Origin: Actinokineospora auranticolor
GTDB lineage: Bacteria > Actinomycetota > Actinomycetes > Mycobacteriales > Pseudonocardiaceae
Assembly (NCBI RefSeq): GCF_002934265.1
Contig: NZ_PTIX01000018.1
Span: 1-64,000, forward strand
Reading direction: 5' to 3'
Length of the DNA: 64,000 nt
Shown: positions 1 through 10,435 of the stretch, in pieces
How positions within the stretch are numbered: the stretch's first letter is position 1
Layout: every line of letters begins with the position of its first letter
Notes under the pieces: generated by a model
What the model was told of the DNA's origin: nothing
Databases searched by the model: none
Seen by the model: only the letters and a program-made list of their open reading frames with translations
Made by a program: the position numbers and the translations under genes

Positions 1-155
1 CCGCCAACACACCCAACGAGATCCGATCGGTCAACCGAACAGCCGACGAATCAACGACACCACCACGAACCTGCACCACGCGAGCCACCCGAAAACAATA
101 GCAGCTCCTTGCTTAAGTTAGTGGCATTGGGCCGGAGGCGCGCCGAGGTCCATTC

Positions 156-1817
<1,662 letters not shown>

Positions 1818-2508
1818 GTCAGCGGGCTCCCTTGCGCGCGTCCAGGATTCCGCCAAACGTACCCCCCGCCCCGGCACCCCAGCAGCCGTCACCGCCGTGG
1901 TGCTCCCCACGCCCCGGCCCGGCCTGCCACCCCCCCAGCGGGCCTCCACGCGGCCTACCCCCGGCTCCTGCCCACCTCTACCCATGTGGCTTTCATGCGC
2001 TCCGCGCATCGCCCTTCCGTCCCCCGCCCACGTCTCCCATGTGGCTTTCATGCGCTCCGCGCATCGCCCTTAGGGCTCTTGTCCGCGTCTCCCAATGTGG
2101 CTTTCATGCGCTTCGCGCATCGCTTTCCGGCTCTTGCCCGCGTCTCCCGGTGTGGCTTTCATGCGCTCCGCGCATCGCCGCGCCTTCCGCACCGAGGGGG
2201 ATTCAGGGGGCTCGGCCCCCGGATGGATACGCCTTCCGGCACTTCGGCGAGTGCGCTCCACGAGCAGGGGGTGGCATGCCGGAAGGTCGGGGCGGCCCCC
2301 GGCCGTCCCGACCTCCCGTCGCGGGTGGTGTGCCCTGGTTGCTGACCGCACCACCGAAGTTCGCCGCGCCGCCAACGTTTGTTGGGGACTGCGAGTTCGT
2401 GCTGACTACGCTGCCGTGACTGGGGTCACATGTCAACGCCGCTATCAGTGTGACGTCGTCGAGTGGCCGATGTCGGGTTCGGTCCGGTTTCGGTTTGGTT
2501 GACCCGGC
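1818..2508. other. Intergenic region between fum and sigB
   Basis: This 691-bp gap holds the fum upstream region and the 3' flank of sigB. It contains the 56-bp tandem array at 1961-2180 and a GC hairpin (GGGGGC-tcg-GCCCCC) at about 2206-2220. I see no convincing gene here; the open frames translate repeats or low-complexity sequence. Confidence 0.6.
1961..2180. repeat. Tandem array of about 56 bp, each unit with a hairpin
   Basis: Near-identical units begin at 1983, 2039, 2095 and 2150, with a partial unit just before. Each opens with ATGTGGCTTTC (first base G in the last copy), followed by the hairpin ATGCGC-3 nt-GCGCAT, and the full units end in a CGTCTCCC-like stretch. The hairpin loop is TCC in three copies and TTC in one, while the arms are invariant. 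The array lies directly upstream of fum. Confidence 0.85.
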
Positions 2509-3483
2509 TCAGCTGGCGTAGGCGCGCAGCTTCTCGGCGCGTTCGCCCTGGCGGAGCTTGGACATGACCTCGCGCTCGATCTGGCGGACGCGTTCGCGGG
2601 AGAGGCCGAAGCGCTTGCCGATCTGGTCGAGGGTGCGGGGCTGGCCGTCGTCGAGGCCGTAGCGGAGGCGGATGACGGACTGCTCGCGGTCGTCCAGCGT
2701 GGCCAGCACGCGGCGCATGTCGTCCTGCAGGAGGCCGGAGATGACGGCGCTCTCGGCGTCGGTGGCCTCGCCGTCCTCGATGAAGTCGCCGAGGGGGGCG
2801 TCCTCCTCCGAGCCGACCGGCATGTCCAGGCTCACCGGGTCGCGGGCGTGGTCGAGCAGGTCGGCGACCTTCTGCGGGGTCAGCCCGGCCTCCTTGGCCA
2901 GCTCGTCCTTGGTGGCCTCGCGGCCGAGCTGCTGGTGCAGGTCGCGCTTGATCCGGGCCAGCTTGTTGACCTGCTCCACGAGGTGGACGGGCAGCCGGAT
3001 GGTGCGGCCCTGGTCGGCCATGCCCCGGGTGATCGCCTGGCGGATCCACCAGGTGGCATACGTGGAGAACTTGAAACCCTTGGTGTAGTCGAACTTCTCC
3101 ACCGCGCGGATCAGACCCAGGTTCCCCTCCTGGATCAGGTCCAGCAGCGGCATGCCGCGGCCGGTGTAGCGCTTGGCCAGCGACACCACGAGGCGCAGGT
3201 TCGCCTCCAGCAGGTGGTTCTTGGCGGTGTGCCCGTCGGCGATCAGCGCGCGCAGCTCGGCGCGGCGCGCGGGCGACAGGTCGGGAGCGGTGTCGAGCAT
3301 GTGCTGCGCGAAGACCCCCGCCTCGACGCGCTTGGCCAGCTCCACCTCCTGCGCCGCCGTGAGCAGCGCGGTGCGCCCGATCCCGTTGAGGTAGACGCGG
3401 ACCAGGTCCGCGGCGGGTCCCTGGGCGTCGAGGTCGGCTTCGTAGGTGAGCTGCTCGGGCTCGCGCTGGTGCGGGACCGTCAT
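2509..3483 (-). CDS. sigB: Sigma-70 family RNA polymerase sigma factor, SigB type
   Basis: A group 2, principal-like sigma factor directing stress or stationary-phase transcription. The 324-residue protein lacks the long N-terminal extension of SigA and starts almost at region 1.2. Region 2 ([31 protein letters not shown]) and the region 4 helix-turn-helix ([10 protein letters not shown]) are intact and close to the SigA encoded at 25567-26877. The ATG at 3483 follows GGGAGGGAG. A GGGAAC-N18-GTT promoter lies immediately upstream, so expression is probably driven by an ECF sigma factor, as known for mycobacterial sigB. Confidence 0.93.
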   Translation of the reverse strand: MTVPHQREPEQLTYEADLDAQGPAADLVRVYLNGIGRTALLTAAQEVELAKRVEAGVFAQHMLDTAPDLSPARRAELRALIADGHTAKNHLLEANLRLVVSLAKRYTGRGMPLLDLIQEGNLGLIRAVEKFDYTKGFKFSTYATWWIRQAITRGMADQGRTIRLPVHLVEQVNKLARIKRDLHQQLGREATKDELAKEAGLTPQKVADLLDHARDPVSLDMPVGSEEDAPLGDFIEDGEATDAESAVISGLLQDDMRRVLATLDDREQSVIRLRYGLDDGQPRTLDQIGKRFGLSRERVRQIEREVMSKLRQGERAEKLRAYAS

Positions 3484-3521
3484 GGTGCTCCCTCCCCCTG
3501 TCACTGTGGTACTGCCTGTCA

Positions 3522-3548
3522 AACGTCGCGGGGGCGGGATTCGTTCCC
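3522..3548 (-). promoter_or_regulatory. ECF (SigE/SigH/SigR-type) promoter of sigB
   Basis: On the minus strand, GGGAAC (3548-3543) is followed after exactly 18 nt by GTT (3524-3522). This matches the GGAAC-N16-19-GTT pattern of SigE, SigH and SigR promoters. Transcription would start about 30 nt before the sigB ATG. Spacing and placement are seen directly; which sigma factor uses it is inferred. Confidence 0.6.
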
Positions 3549-3590
3549 GATCCCCACACTGGTGATGACGCCACCCGTGCGGGGATCGTT

Positions 3591-3608
3591 GCTCAGGTTT
3601 ACCTGAGC
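3591..3608. promoter_or_regulatory. 18-bp inverted repeat upstream of the sigB promoter
   Basis: GCTCAGGT-TT-ACCTGAGC is a perfect 8+8 palindrome with a 2-bp centre. It lies about 45 bp upstream of the proposed -35 of sigB, a position suited to an activator or repressor. No cognate regulator is identified. Confidence 0.4.
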
Positions 3609-3753
3609 TTTCGCTGAGAAGTCCGGCACCGGTCGCTGGGCCCACGTTCGCAGCGGGGAACGGCCTGGCGCATCAACCTTTGGGTGGACTCGCGTGTCAG
3701 TCGTGTGGGTGAAGGCAACCGTCTCACTGCGACTGTCGTTGAGCCTTCCTCGA

Positions 3754-4179
3754 CTAGATGTCGAGCAGCACGGTGAACGGACCGTCGTTCACGCTCTCCA
3801 CCGCCATCATCGCGCCGAACCGGCCCGTCTCGACCCGGGCGCCGCGGGCGCGCAGCTCGGCGACCGCGGCGGCCACCAGCGGCTCGGCGTGGTCCGGTCG
3901 GGCGGCGGCGGTCCACGAGGGGCGGCGACCCTTCCGGGTGTCGCCGTAGAGTGTGAATCGGCTCACTACGAGTAAGGGTGCGTCCGCGCTGGCGCACGAT
4001 TCCTCGTCGCGCAGCAGCCGCAGTTCGTGCAACTTGCGCGCCATGGTCGCGGCCTTGTCCGAAGTGTCATCGACGTGCACGCCGAGCAGCACCAGCAGTC
4101 CCGGCTCGTCGATGCGGCCGACGACCTCGTCGCCGACGGTGACCGTGGCGCGGGTCACCCGCGCCACGACCGCCCTCAC
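3754..4179 (-). CDS. dtd: D-aminoacyl-tRNA deacylase
   Basis: Hydrolyses D-aminoacyl-tRNA (and Gly-tRNA-Ala), keeping D-amino acids out of proteins. At 141 residues it has normal family length. It begins VRAVVARVTRATVTVG and carries the active-site signature as LVVSRFTLYGD, with a C-terminal block around VNDGPFT that provides the Gly-cisPro-type pocket in this family. The GTG start at 4179 overlaps the stop of the upstream methyltransferase by 4 bp, so the two are translationally coupled. Confidence 0.93.
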   Translation of the reverse strand: MRAVVARVTRATVTVGDEVVGRIDEPGLLVLLGVHVDDTSDKAATMARKLHELRLLRDEESCASADAPLLVVSRFTLYGDTRKGRRPSWTAAARPDHAEPLVAAAVAELRARGARVETGRFGAMMAVESVNDGPFTVLLDI

Positions 4180-5705
4180 GCCAGTTCCTCGGGCAGCAGC
4201 ATGCCCCGGGTGACCAGGTCGGCCACCACGGGCAGCGCGGCGGCCACCACGGCGTCGGCGGTGAGGCCGTTCGCGGCGGCGAGCAGGGCCAGCAGGTCGG
4301 CCAGCGGCAGGTGGCCGCGGCAGCCCGCGAGCAGCGCGGTCACCAGCTCGTCGGTCTCCTGCTGCCAGCCGGGGCCGTCGGTGCGGTGCAGCCTGCGCAC
4401 GACCTCGCGCCAGCCGTCCGCGGCGGGCTCGGACACCCGCTCCAGCACGACCGTCGGCGGCACCACGAAGGTGGCGGCCAGCAGCCGCTTCGGGTCGGCG
4501 TGCGCGCGCAACCAGGCGACCCGGTCCAGCCAGCCGCCCGCCTCCGGGCCCAGCGGGTCGTCGAAGGCGTGCCGCAGGTCCTCGCAGGCCACCTCGGTGT
4601 CGGTGTCGGTCGAGCGCAGCGTGACGAAGCCGAACCCGATGCCCTCCACCTCGTGCTCGGCGAACCAGTCGAGCCAGGCCGCGGCCTGCGCCGAGCCCTC
4701 GGCCGAGCGCGGGTCGATGCCCGCGTCGCGCAGCCAGGTGCCCACGTACAGGGCGGGCTCGGCCACGTCGCGCTGCACGAACCACGCGTCGACGCCCTCG
4801 TCCGGCAACCACGCGGCGACCCGGTCGGCCCAGTCCTCGCCGCGGCGGTGCAGCCACGACGCCAGCAGCTGGCCGACGCCGCCCGGGGCGAGCACGTCGG
4901 GCAGCCCGCGGACCACCAGCGCGCTAGCGTCGTCGCCCGCCAAACCGGAGTCGCGGTAGACGTAATCCACCCGCGGCGGCCCCACCACGAACGGCGGGTT
5001 GCACACCACCTGGTCGAACCGCCTGCCCGCGACCGGCTCGAACCACGACCCGCGCGCGGTCTCCACCTCGACGCCGTTGAGCCGGAACGTGGCCGAGGCC
5101 AGGGCCAGGCAGCGCGCGGACAGGTCGGTCGCGGTGACCCGGGCCGCGTGCCTGGTCGCCTGCAGCGCCTGCACGCCGCAGCCGGTGCCCAGGTCGAGCA
5201 GCGTGCCGACCGGCCTGCGCAGCGTCGCCCGCGCCAGGCTCAGTGAGGCGTGCCCGATGCCGAGGACGTGATCGGTGCCGACCGGCGCGCCCGCCTGGTC
5301 GGCGTCGAGGTCGGCCACCACCCACCACGAGCCCAGGTCGTCGCCGAAGGGCCGCAGGTCCAACCCGGCGCGGGTGGTGTCGCCGGACACCCGCACCAGC
5401 CCGGTCGCGGCGGCCTCGTCGAGGTCGACCCCGGACAGCGCCCGCCGGACCAGGGCCGTGGGCTGCTCGTCGCCGACCAGGAACAGCCGGATCAGCGTCT
5501 CGACCGGGGAACCGCCCGCGGTCGCCCGCCGAGCGGGCTCCGGCTCCCCGCGCCCCAACGCCGCGTGCGCGGAGTCGCCGAGCACCGCCACCACCCCGTC
5601 GGCGTCGTACCCGGCGGCGGAGAGGGTGTCGCGCAACCGCGCGCAGAACTCGTCAGAGAAATGGGGGATCACGCCCGAATGCTCGCACGCACCTGACTTG
5701 GTCAC
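4176..5705 (-). CDS. Class I SAM-dependent methyltransferase with NPPF motif
   Basis: Probable methyltransferase acting on a base or a glutamine side chain. SAM-binding motif I is DLGTGCGVQ (about residues 171-179) and the catalytic motif is NPPF (236-239), as in HemK/RsmC-type enzymes. About 160 N-terminal residues and a 230-residue C-terminal region have no function I can name, so the substrate is unknown. Length is 509 residues from the GTG at 5705; an in-frame GTG at 5672 is an equally weak alternative and neither has a clear ribosome-binding site. It is coupled to dtd, which suggests but does not prove a translation-related role. Confidence 0.82.
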   Translation of the reverse strand: MTKSGACEHSGVIPHFSDEFCARLRDTLSAAGYDADGVVAVLGDSAHAALGRGEPEPARRATAGGSPVETLIRLFLVGDEQPTALVRRALSGVDLDEAAATGLVRVSGDTTRAGLDLRPFGDDLGSWWVVADLDADQAGAPVGTDHVLGIGHASLSLARATLRRPVGTLLDLGTGCGVQALQATRHAARVTATDLSARCLALASATFRLNGVEVETARGSWFEPVAGRRFDQVVCNPPFVVGPPRVDYVYRDSGLAGDDASALVVRGLPDVLAPGGVGQLLASWLHRRGEDWADRVAAWLPDEGVDAWFVQRDVAEPALYVGTWLRDAGIDPRSAEGSAQAAAWLDWFAEHEVEGIGFGFVTLRSTDTDTEVACEDLRHAFDDPLGPEAGGWLDRVAWLRAHADPKRLLAATFVVPPTVVLERVSEPAADGWREVVRRLHRTDGPGWQQETDELVTALLAGCRGHLPLADLLALLAAANGLTADAVVAAALPVVADLVTRGMLLPEELA

Positions 5706-6017
5706 CGCGTTCGGCCTGGGTGGTGTCAGGAGTTGACGTGGTGCGCGGTGTGGGTGGACGACGTCGAGGAAGGGGAATCGCGCACGGCGGAGGGCACAAG
5801 AGGTACCGCACCCGGTAGATGACGGCGGCGAGCCAGAACAAGAGAAGGGAAGGGGGAGACGAGTGGAGAGAGAAAGAGCGGGAGAGTGCGAGGTGGGTGC
5901 GCTGAAGAGAGGAGACAGGTCGCGGAGGGGACGCGCCTTTGGGGATTCGGTTCGGTGCCATGAACACAGGTTCGCAGCGGAGGTGTCAACCCCGCTCGGA
6001 GTTGTCCACAGGCAAGA
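5706..6017. other. Intergenic region with a polypurine tract and a DnaA box
   Basis: No gene is evident. Positions 5831-5898 are almost entirely purine on the plus strand (runs of GA, AGGGAAGGGGGAG), with a second short purine stretch at 5903-5918. A perfect actinobacterial DnaA box, TTGTCCACA, lies at 6002-6010 within GGAGTTGTCCACAG, the same 14-mer that opens the two dispersed elements at 18943 and 28916. Confidence 0.55.
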
Positions 6018-6521
6018 TCAGACCCGGGCCACCAGGTGGTAGTGGCCGGGCAGGCGGTAGCGGGCGACGACCTCCGCGCCCAGCGCGGCGATGGCGTCGC
6101 GGGCCTCGGCGGCGGCCACCAGGGGGCCGATCACCGACAGCAGGCCGCCCGCGCGTAGTGGGGCCGTGGCGGCGCGGAGCAGGCTCACCGGGTCCTCGGC
6201 GTAGTGCAGCAGGTCGTGGCACAGGACGACGTCGAAGTCGGCCGCGCGGAACAGGTCGGGGGCGTCCTCCGCCGTCGCCTGGACCACGAGCACGGTCACC
6301 CCGCGCGTGTAGGCGTGGGCCAGCGCGTCGGCGAGCATCGCGCCCGCGGGGTCGAGGATGGTGACCTCGTGGCCCAGTTCGGCCAAGGGCACGCCGTCGT
6401 CGCCCCGCCCGCCCGCGACGTCCAGGACGCGGGACGGGCCGGTCAGGTGCCGGGCGAGGTTCACCCCGGCCAGCAGGTGGCGGGTCGGTGCCTGGGGTCC
6501 GTCGACCGCGAATCCCGTCAT
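6018..6521 (-). CDS. Short class I SAM-dependent methyltransferase
   Basis: A Rossmann-fold methyltransferase of 167 residues. Motif I reads VLDVAGGRGDD (about 33-43), followed by the acidic loop ILDPAGAM and the motif IV-like FDVVLCHDLLHY. Relatives are usually 230-260 residues; this one ends with a compact YRLPGHYHLVARV strand pair and lacks much of the region that normally holds the substrate lid. It could be a small variant or a shortened copy. The ATG at 6521 follows AAGAGGG at close spacing. Substrate unknown. Confidence 0.75.
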   Translation of the reverse strand: MTGFAVDGPQAPTRHLLAGVNLARHLTGPSRVLDVAGGRGDDGVPLAELGHEVTILDPAGAMLADALAHAYTRGVTVLVVQATAEDAPDLFRAADFDVVLCHDLLHYAEDPVSLLRAATAPLRAGGLLSVIGPLVAAAEARDAIAALGAEVVARYRLPGHYHLVARV

Positions 6522-6622
6522 AACCCTCTTCTTACCGGCTGGTCGCGTGATCTTTGCCCAGATCTACCCGGATGGCGCAGTTGGCCGCCGGAAGTGAGAG
6601 GATGGTGGGCGGAGGTGGTGTC

Positions 6623-6937
6623 GTGAAGGGCTCCGAGCGGGACGACACCCCGGTTCTGATCACCGAGGCCGAGCCGTCGTACGAAGAGCAGTTCGCCGCG
6701 CGCAAGCGCAAGTACATGATCATGATGGGGCTGCGGCTGCCGTGCCTGCTGCTCGCGGGCATCTTCTACCAGACCTGGTGGCTGGCCCTGGGCTTCGTGG
6801 CGCTGTCGGTCCCGCTGCCGTGGGTCGCGGTGCTCGTCGCCAACGACCGGCCACCGCGCAAGGCCGAGAAGGTCAACCGCTACGAGCGCGAGGCCCGGGC
6901 CATCGAGGGCGCGAACCGTCAGGTCATCGACGGCTGA
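6623..6937 (+). CDS. DUF3099 family two-helix membrane protein
   Basis: Small conserved actinobacterial membrane protein of unknown function, 104 residues. The N-terminus reads VLITEAEPSYEEQFAARKRK, typical of DUF3099, followed by two adjacent hydrophobic helices (about 35-53 and 56-75) and a charged tail. The GTG at 6623 is chosen because GGAGG lies 7 nt upstream; an ATG at 6602 has no such site. The 3' end overlaps the convergent PfkB gene by 19 bp. Confidence 0.85.
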   Translation: MKGSERDDTPVLITEAEPSYEEQFAARKRKYMIMMGLRLPCLLLAGIFYQTWWLALGFVALSVPLPWVAVLVANDRPPRKAEKVNRYEREARAIEGANRQVIDG

Positions 6938-7775
6938 GCCCCCACCCGCCGCACGGCCAGCGCGCCCGCGGCGGTCCCGGCGGCCAGCGCGGCGCGGGGT
7001 TCCGCGCCGTCCAGCCACGCCGCGAGCAGCCCCGCGTTGAACGCGTCGCCCGCGCCGGTCGTGTCCACGCACGCCACGACCTCGGCGGGCACGGACACCG
7101 ACACCGACCGGTCCACCCACCGCGCACCTCCGGCCCCGTGCGTCACGGCGACCGCGCGCACCACTTCAAGGACACGCGCACCACCCAGCGCGGTGAACTC
7201 GTCCTCGTTCGGTAGCAGCAGATCGATCTCGCGCACCGCGTCCAGGAACGCGGTCCCGTCACCGACCAGCGCCGCCGACTGCGGGTCGACCGACGTCGTC
7301 AACCCGGCCGCTCTTGCGCCGCCAGCACCTCTATGCCCGCTTGGCGCGTCCCGCTGTCCGTGAGCACATAGCCGGAAAGGTGCAGGTGTTGCGCGGACGA
7401 CAACACCGCCGGTGGGACGTCGGTACTGCGCAAGAGGGCGTTGGTACCGCGGTCGGGGAACATCGTCCGTTGGCCCGTCTCGTCAACCAGGACCACTACG
7501 CACCCGGTACCGGCCGTCTCGTCCACGGTGAACTCGCACCGCACCCCGCGCGCGGTCAGCTCCTCCCGGGCCTGCGTGGCCGCCGCGTCGCTCCCCACCC
7601 GGGACACCAGCGTGACGGACGCGCCGAGCCACGCCAGCCACGCCGCGGCGTTCGCCCCGGCGCCACCCGCGTGCATGCGGATCCGGGCCAAGGTGTCGTC
7701 CCCGCGCGCGATAGGTCCCGAATGTCGGGTGACGACGTCAAGCGCCGTATCGCCGACCACCACCACAGCCGCCAT
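6919..7775 (-). pseudogene. psuK: Frameshifted PfkB-family kinase, probable pseudouridine kinase
   Basis: Would phosphorylate pseudouridine or another ribonucleoside/sugar. The N-terminal half (ATG at 7775; GGAGANAAAWLAWLG motif) runs into a TGA at 7299-7301. The C-terminal half, with the anion-hole and catalytic-base motif DTTGAGDAFNAG, continues in the next frame. Restoring one base near 7316-7323 gives an uninterrupted LAAARAAGLTTSVDP junction, so a single-base deletion explains the break. Whether it is a real mutation or a sequencing error cannot be told from here. The kinase follows psuG on the same strand, once the exporter genes between them are ignored. Confidence 0.8.
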
Positions 7776-7879
7776 GACACCACCCGGATAAAGGATTCGC
7801 GCTCCTGCCGCCATTAGGGTAGAAAACCCAACCGGTCGCCGCGTCCGCGACACGAGCCCCAACCCGCCGAGGAGCAGGT

Positions 7880-8677
7880 ATGCGTGTGCCGCGCGCGCTG
7901 ATCGTCGCGGGTTTTCGGCGCTACGCCACCTATCGGCAGGCCACGGTCGCCGGGGCCTTCACCAACGTCGTCTTCGGTTTCCTGCGCTGCTACATCCTGC
8001 TCAGCATCGCCGAGTCCGCCGGCGGGTCGATGGTCGGCTACGACCCCACCCAGTTGGTGAGCTATGTCTGGTTGGGGCAGGGCATGCTCGCCGTGGTCAA
8101 CTCCTGGACCATGCTCGACCTGGCCGAGCGGGTGCGCTCCGGCGAGGTGGTGTCCGACCTGCTGCGCCCCATCGATCCACTGTGGACGTACATGTGGACC
8201 GACCTCGGCCGGGGTGGCTTCGCGATGCTCACCCGCTTCCTGACCCCGTTGGTGGTCGGTGAGCTCTGCTTCGGCGTCTACGTCCCGGACAACCCGCTGA
8301 CCTACCCGCTGTTCCTCTTGTCGGTCGTCGCCGCCCTGCTGGTGGGATTCGCCTGCCGCTACCTGATCGGCCTGTGCGCGTTCTGGCTGCTGGACGTGCG
8401 CGGCGTGTCGATGATGTGGGTGTTCTTCTCCGGCGCCGCCAGTGGTCTCTACTTCCCGCTGGCCGTCCTGCCGGACTGGCTCGCCACGGCACTGTGGGCC
8501 GTCACGCCGTTCCCCTCGCTCATGCAGGCGTCCCTGGACATCGCGGTCGAGCGCGGCGGCCTGGCGCACGGCCTCCCGGCGTTCGGGGCCCAGGTCGTGT
8601 GGGTCGTGTTGTCGCTGCTCGCCTGCCGCTGGGTGCAGACCCGCGCCGTCCGGAGGTTGGTGGTGCAGGGTGGCTGA
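7880..8677 (+). CDS. ABC-2 family transporter permease (first subunit)
   Basis: Membrane subunit of an ABC exporter, 265 residues with about six hydrophobic segments. It belongs to the daunorubicin/DUF990-like group in which two dissimilar permeases and one ATPase form the transporter. The ATG at 7880 follows GAGGAGCAGG. It overlaps the next permease by 8 bp, so the three genes form one operon. The exported compound is unknown; no biosynthetic genes flank the cassette. Confidence 0.85.
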   Translation: MRVPRALIVAGFRRYATYRQATVAGAFTNVVFGFLRCYILLSIAESAGGSMVGYDPTQLVSYVWLGQGMLAVVNSWTMLDLAERVRSGEVVSDLLRPIDPLWTYMWTDLGRGGFAMLTRFLTPLVVGELCFGVYVPDNPLTYPLFLLSVVAALLVGFACRYLIGLCAFWLLDVRGVSMMWVFFSGAASGLYFPLAVLPDWLATALWAVTPFPSLMQASLDIAVERGGLAHGLPAFGAQVVWVVLSLLACRWVQTRAVRRLVVQGG

Positions 8678-9482
8678 GTTCGCCGCGAAGGTGGGGATCA
8701 TCGCCCACATGGTCCGCGCGCAGGTGCGCGGCCAGCTCCAGTACCGCGTCTCGTTCGTCATGGAGCTCATCGGCAGCATGATGACCAACGCGCTCGACGT
8801 GGCCACCGTGTTCGTGTTGTTCTCCGTCGGGGGTGGCCTCGGCGGGTTCGGTGGTCCCAACGTGCTGCTGATGGCCTCGTTGTCCGCCGTCGCGTTCTCG
8901 GGCAGTGACCTCGTAGTGAGCAATGTCGACCGGTTGCGCGAATACGTGCGCACGGGCATGTTCGACTCACTGCTGCTGCGGCCCTTGTCGTCCTTGGCGC
9001 AATTGATGGCTATCACATTCGCCCTGCGCCGGGTGGGACGGTTCGCGCAAGCAGCGGTCTTGTACGTCATCGCGCTTTTCGTCGCCGACATCGACTGGAC
9101 CGTGGGGCGCGTGCTTTTGGCCGTAGTGGCGCCGTTCACCGGTGTTGTCTTCTTCAGCAGCCTCTTCGTCGCGGGCGCCACGGTCGCGTTCTGGTGGGTG
9201 GAGTCCGGTGAGGTCGCCAACGCCTTCACCTACGGCGGCCGCGACTTCACCTCGTACCCCATCACCATGTACGGCGGCTGGTTCCGCGACCTGTTCGCCC
9301 TGGGCCTCGGTTTCGGCTTCGTCGCCTACTACCCCGTACTCGCACTGGTGGGCCTCCCGGACCCGTTGGGTGTCCCGGTCTGGTTGCACTGGTGCTCGCC
9401 GTTGGTCGCCTTCCTCGCCGCCGGGCTCGCCGCGCTGTTCTGGCGCGTCGGCGTCCGCCACTACCGGAGCACCGGATCATGA
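8670..9482 (+). CDS. ABC-2 family transporter permease (second subunit)
   Basis: Second membrane subunit, 270 residues with about six hydrophobic segments, including a conserved RLREYVRTGMFDSLLLRPLS loop found in this permease family. The GTG at 8670 overlaps the end of the first permease, and its own stop overlaps the ATPase start by 4 bp (ATGA). It should pair with the first subunit as a heterodimeric channel. Confidence 0.85.
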   Translation: MAEFAAKVGIIAHMVRAQVRGQLQYRVSFVMELIGSMMTNALDVATVFVLFSVGGGLGGFGGPNVLLMASLSAVAFSGSDLVVSNVDRLREYVRTGMFDSLLLRPLSSLAQLMAITFALRRVGRFAQAAVLYVIALFVADIDWTVGRVLLAVVAPFTGVVFFSSLFVAGATVAFWWVESGEVANAFTYGGRDFTSYPITMYGGWFRDLFALGLGFGFVAYYPVLALVGLPDPLGVPVWLHWCSPLVAFLAAGLAALFWRVGVRHYRSTGS

Positions 9483-10435
9483 TCATCTCAGCGCGCGGGC
9501 TGCGCAAGGACTTCACCGTCACCCGCAAGGTCGGCCGCTTCCGCCGGGAACGCCACGTGGTGTCCGCGGTGGACGGCGTCGACCTCACCGTGGAACGCGG
9601 TGAACTCCTCGGCTACATCGGCCCCAACGGCGCCGGGAAGTCCACCACGCTCAAGATGCTCACGGGAGTGCTCTACCCGAGCGCGGGAGAGGTCACCGTG
9701 TGCGGTGTGGAGCCGGTGGCCAAACGCACCACCCTCGCCAAGAGGATCGGTGTGGTCTTCGGTCAGCGTTCGCAGCTCTGGTGGGACCTACCGCTCGGTG
9801 AGTCCTTCGCGCTACTACGACACATCTACCGCGTCCCCGACACAGACCACGCCGCGCGCCTCACGCGCTGCACGGAACTCTTGGGCCTCGACGAGTTCAT
9901 CCACACCCCGGTCCGGCAGCTCTCCCTGGGCCAGCGCATGCGGGGCGAACTCACCGCCGCCCTCCTGCACGGCCCCGAGGTCCTGTTCCTCGACGAACCC
10001 ACCATCGGCCTCGACGTGCTCAGCAAGCAGGCCGTCCGCGACTTCCTCGGCGAACTCGACCAGCGCGGCGACACCACCGTCGTGCTCACCACCCACGACC
10101 TCGCCGACATCGAGAAGCTGTGCCGCAGGCTCGTCGTCATCGACCACGGCCGGGTCGTGCACGACGGCACCCTCGACGAGCTGCACACCCGCTACCGCTC
10201 CCGCCGCGTCGTCGTCGCCGACCTCGACGCCCCGTGGCCGACCGACCTGACCTTGCCCGGCGCCGAGGTCACCGCCGTGGAAGCTGACGGCCACCGCGTC
10301 ACCCTCACCCTCGACGGCATCGCCGCCGGTGAGGTCGTCGCCGCCCTCGCCCGGGCCGTCCCACTACGGGACCTCTCCGTGCAAGAACCCGAGATCGAGG
10401 ACGTCATCGCCCGCCTCTACCGCAGCGAGGCCTGA
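9479..10435 (+). CDS. ABC transporter ATP-binding protein (DrrA-like)
   Basis: Energising subunit of the exporter, 318 residues. Walker A is GPNGAGKST (48-56), the signature is LSLGQRMR, Walker B is VLFLDEP and the switch histidine lies in LTTHD. A C-terminal extension of about 80 residues follows the nucleotide-binding domain, as in DrrA-type exporters. The gene begins by 4-bp overlap with the second permease and its 3' end overlaps psuG by 19 bp on the opposite strand. Confidence 0.9.
   Translation: MIISARGLRKDFTVTRKVGRFRRERHVVSAVDGVDLTVERGELLGYIGPNGAGKSTTLKMLTGVLYPSAGEVTVCGVEPVAKRTTLAKRIGVVFGQRSQLWWDLPLGESFALLRHIYRVPDTDHAARLTRCTELLGLDEFIHTPVRQLSLGQRMRGELTAALLHGPEVLFLDEPTIGLDVLSKQAVRDFLGELDQRGDTTVVLTTHDLADIEKLCRRLVVIDHGRVVHDGTLDELHTRYRSRRVVVADLDAPWPTDLTLPGAEVTAVEADGHRVTLTLDGIAAGEVVAALARAVPLRDLSVQEPEIEDVIARLYRSEA

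Noticed and set aside
1983-2180. CRISPR-like array
   Set aside because: Only four units, and the segments between the conserved parts are near-identical rather than unique spacers; no cas genes nearby.
5653-5989. Short minus-strand frames across the polypurine tract
   Set aside because: They translate a pyrimidine-rich strand into Ser/Pro/Leu runs; no start signal and no family resemblance.
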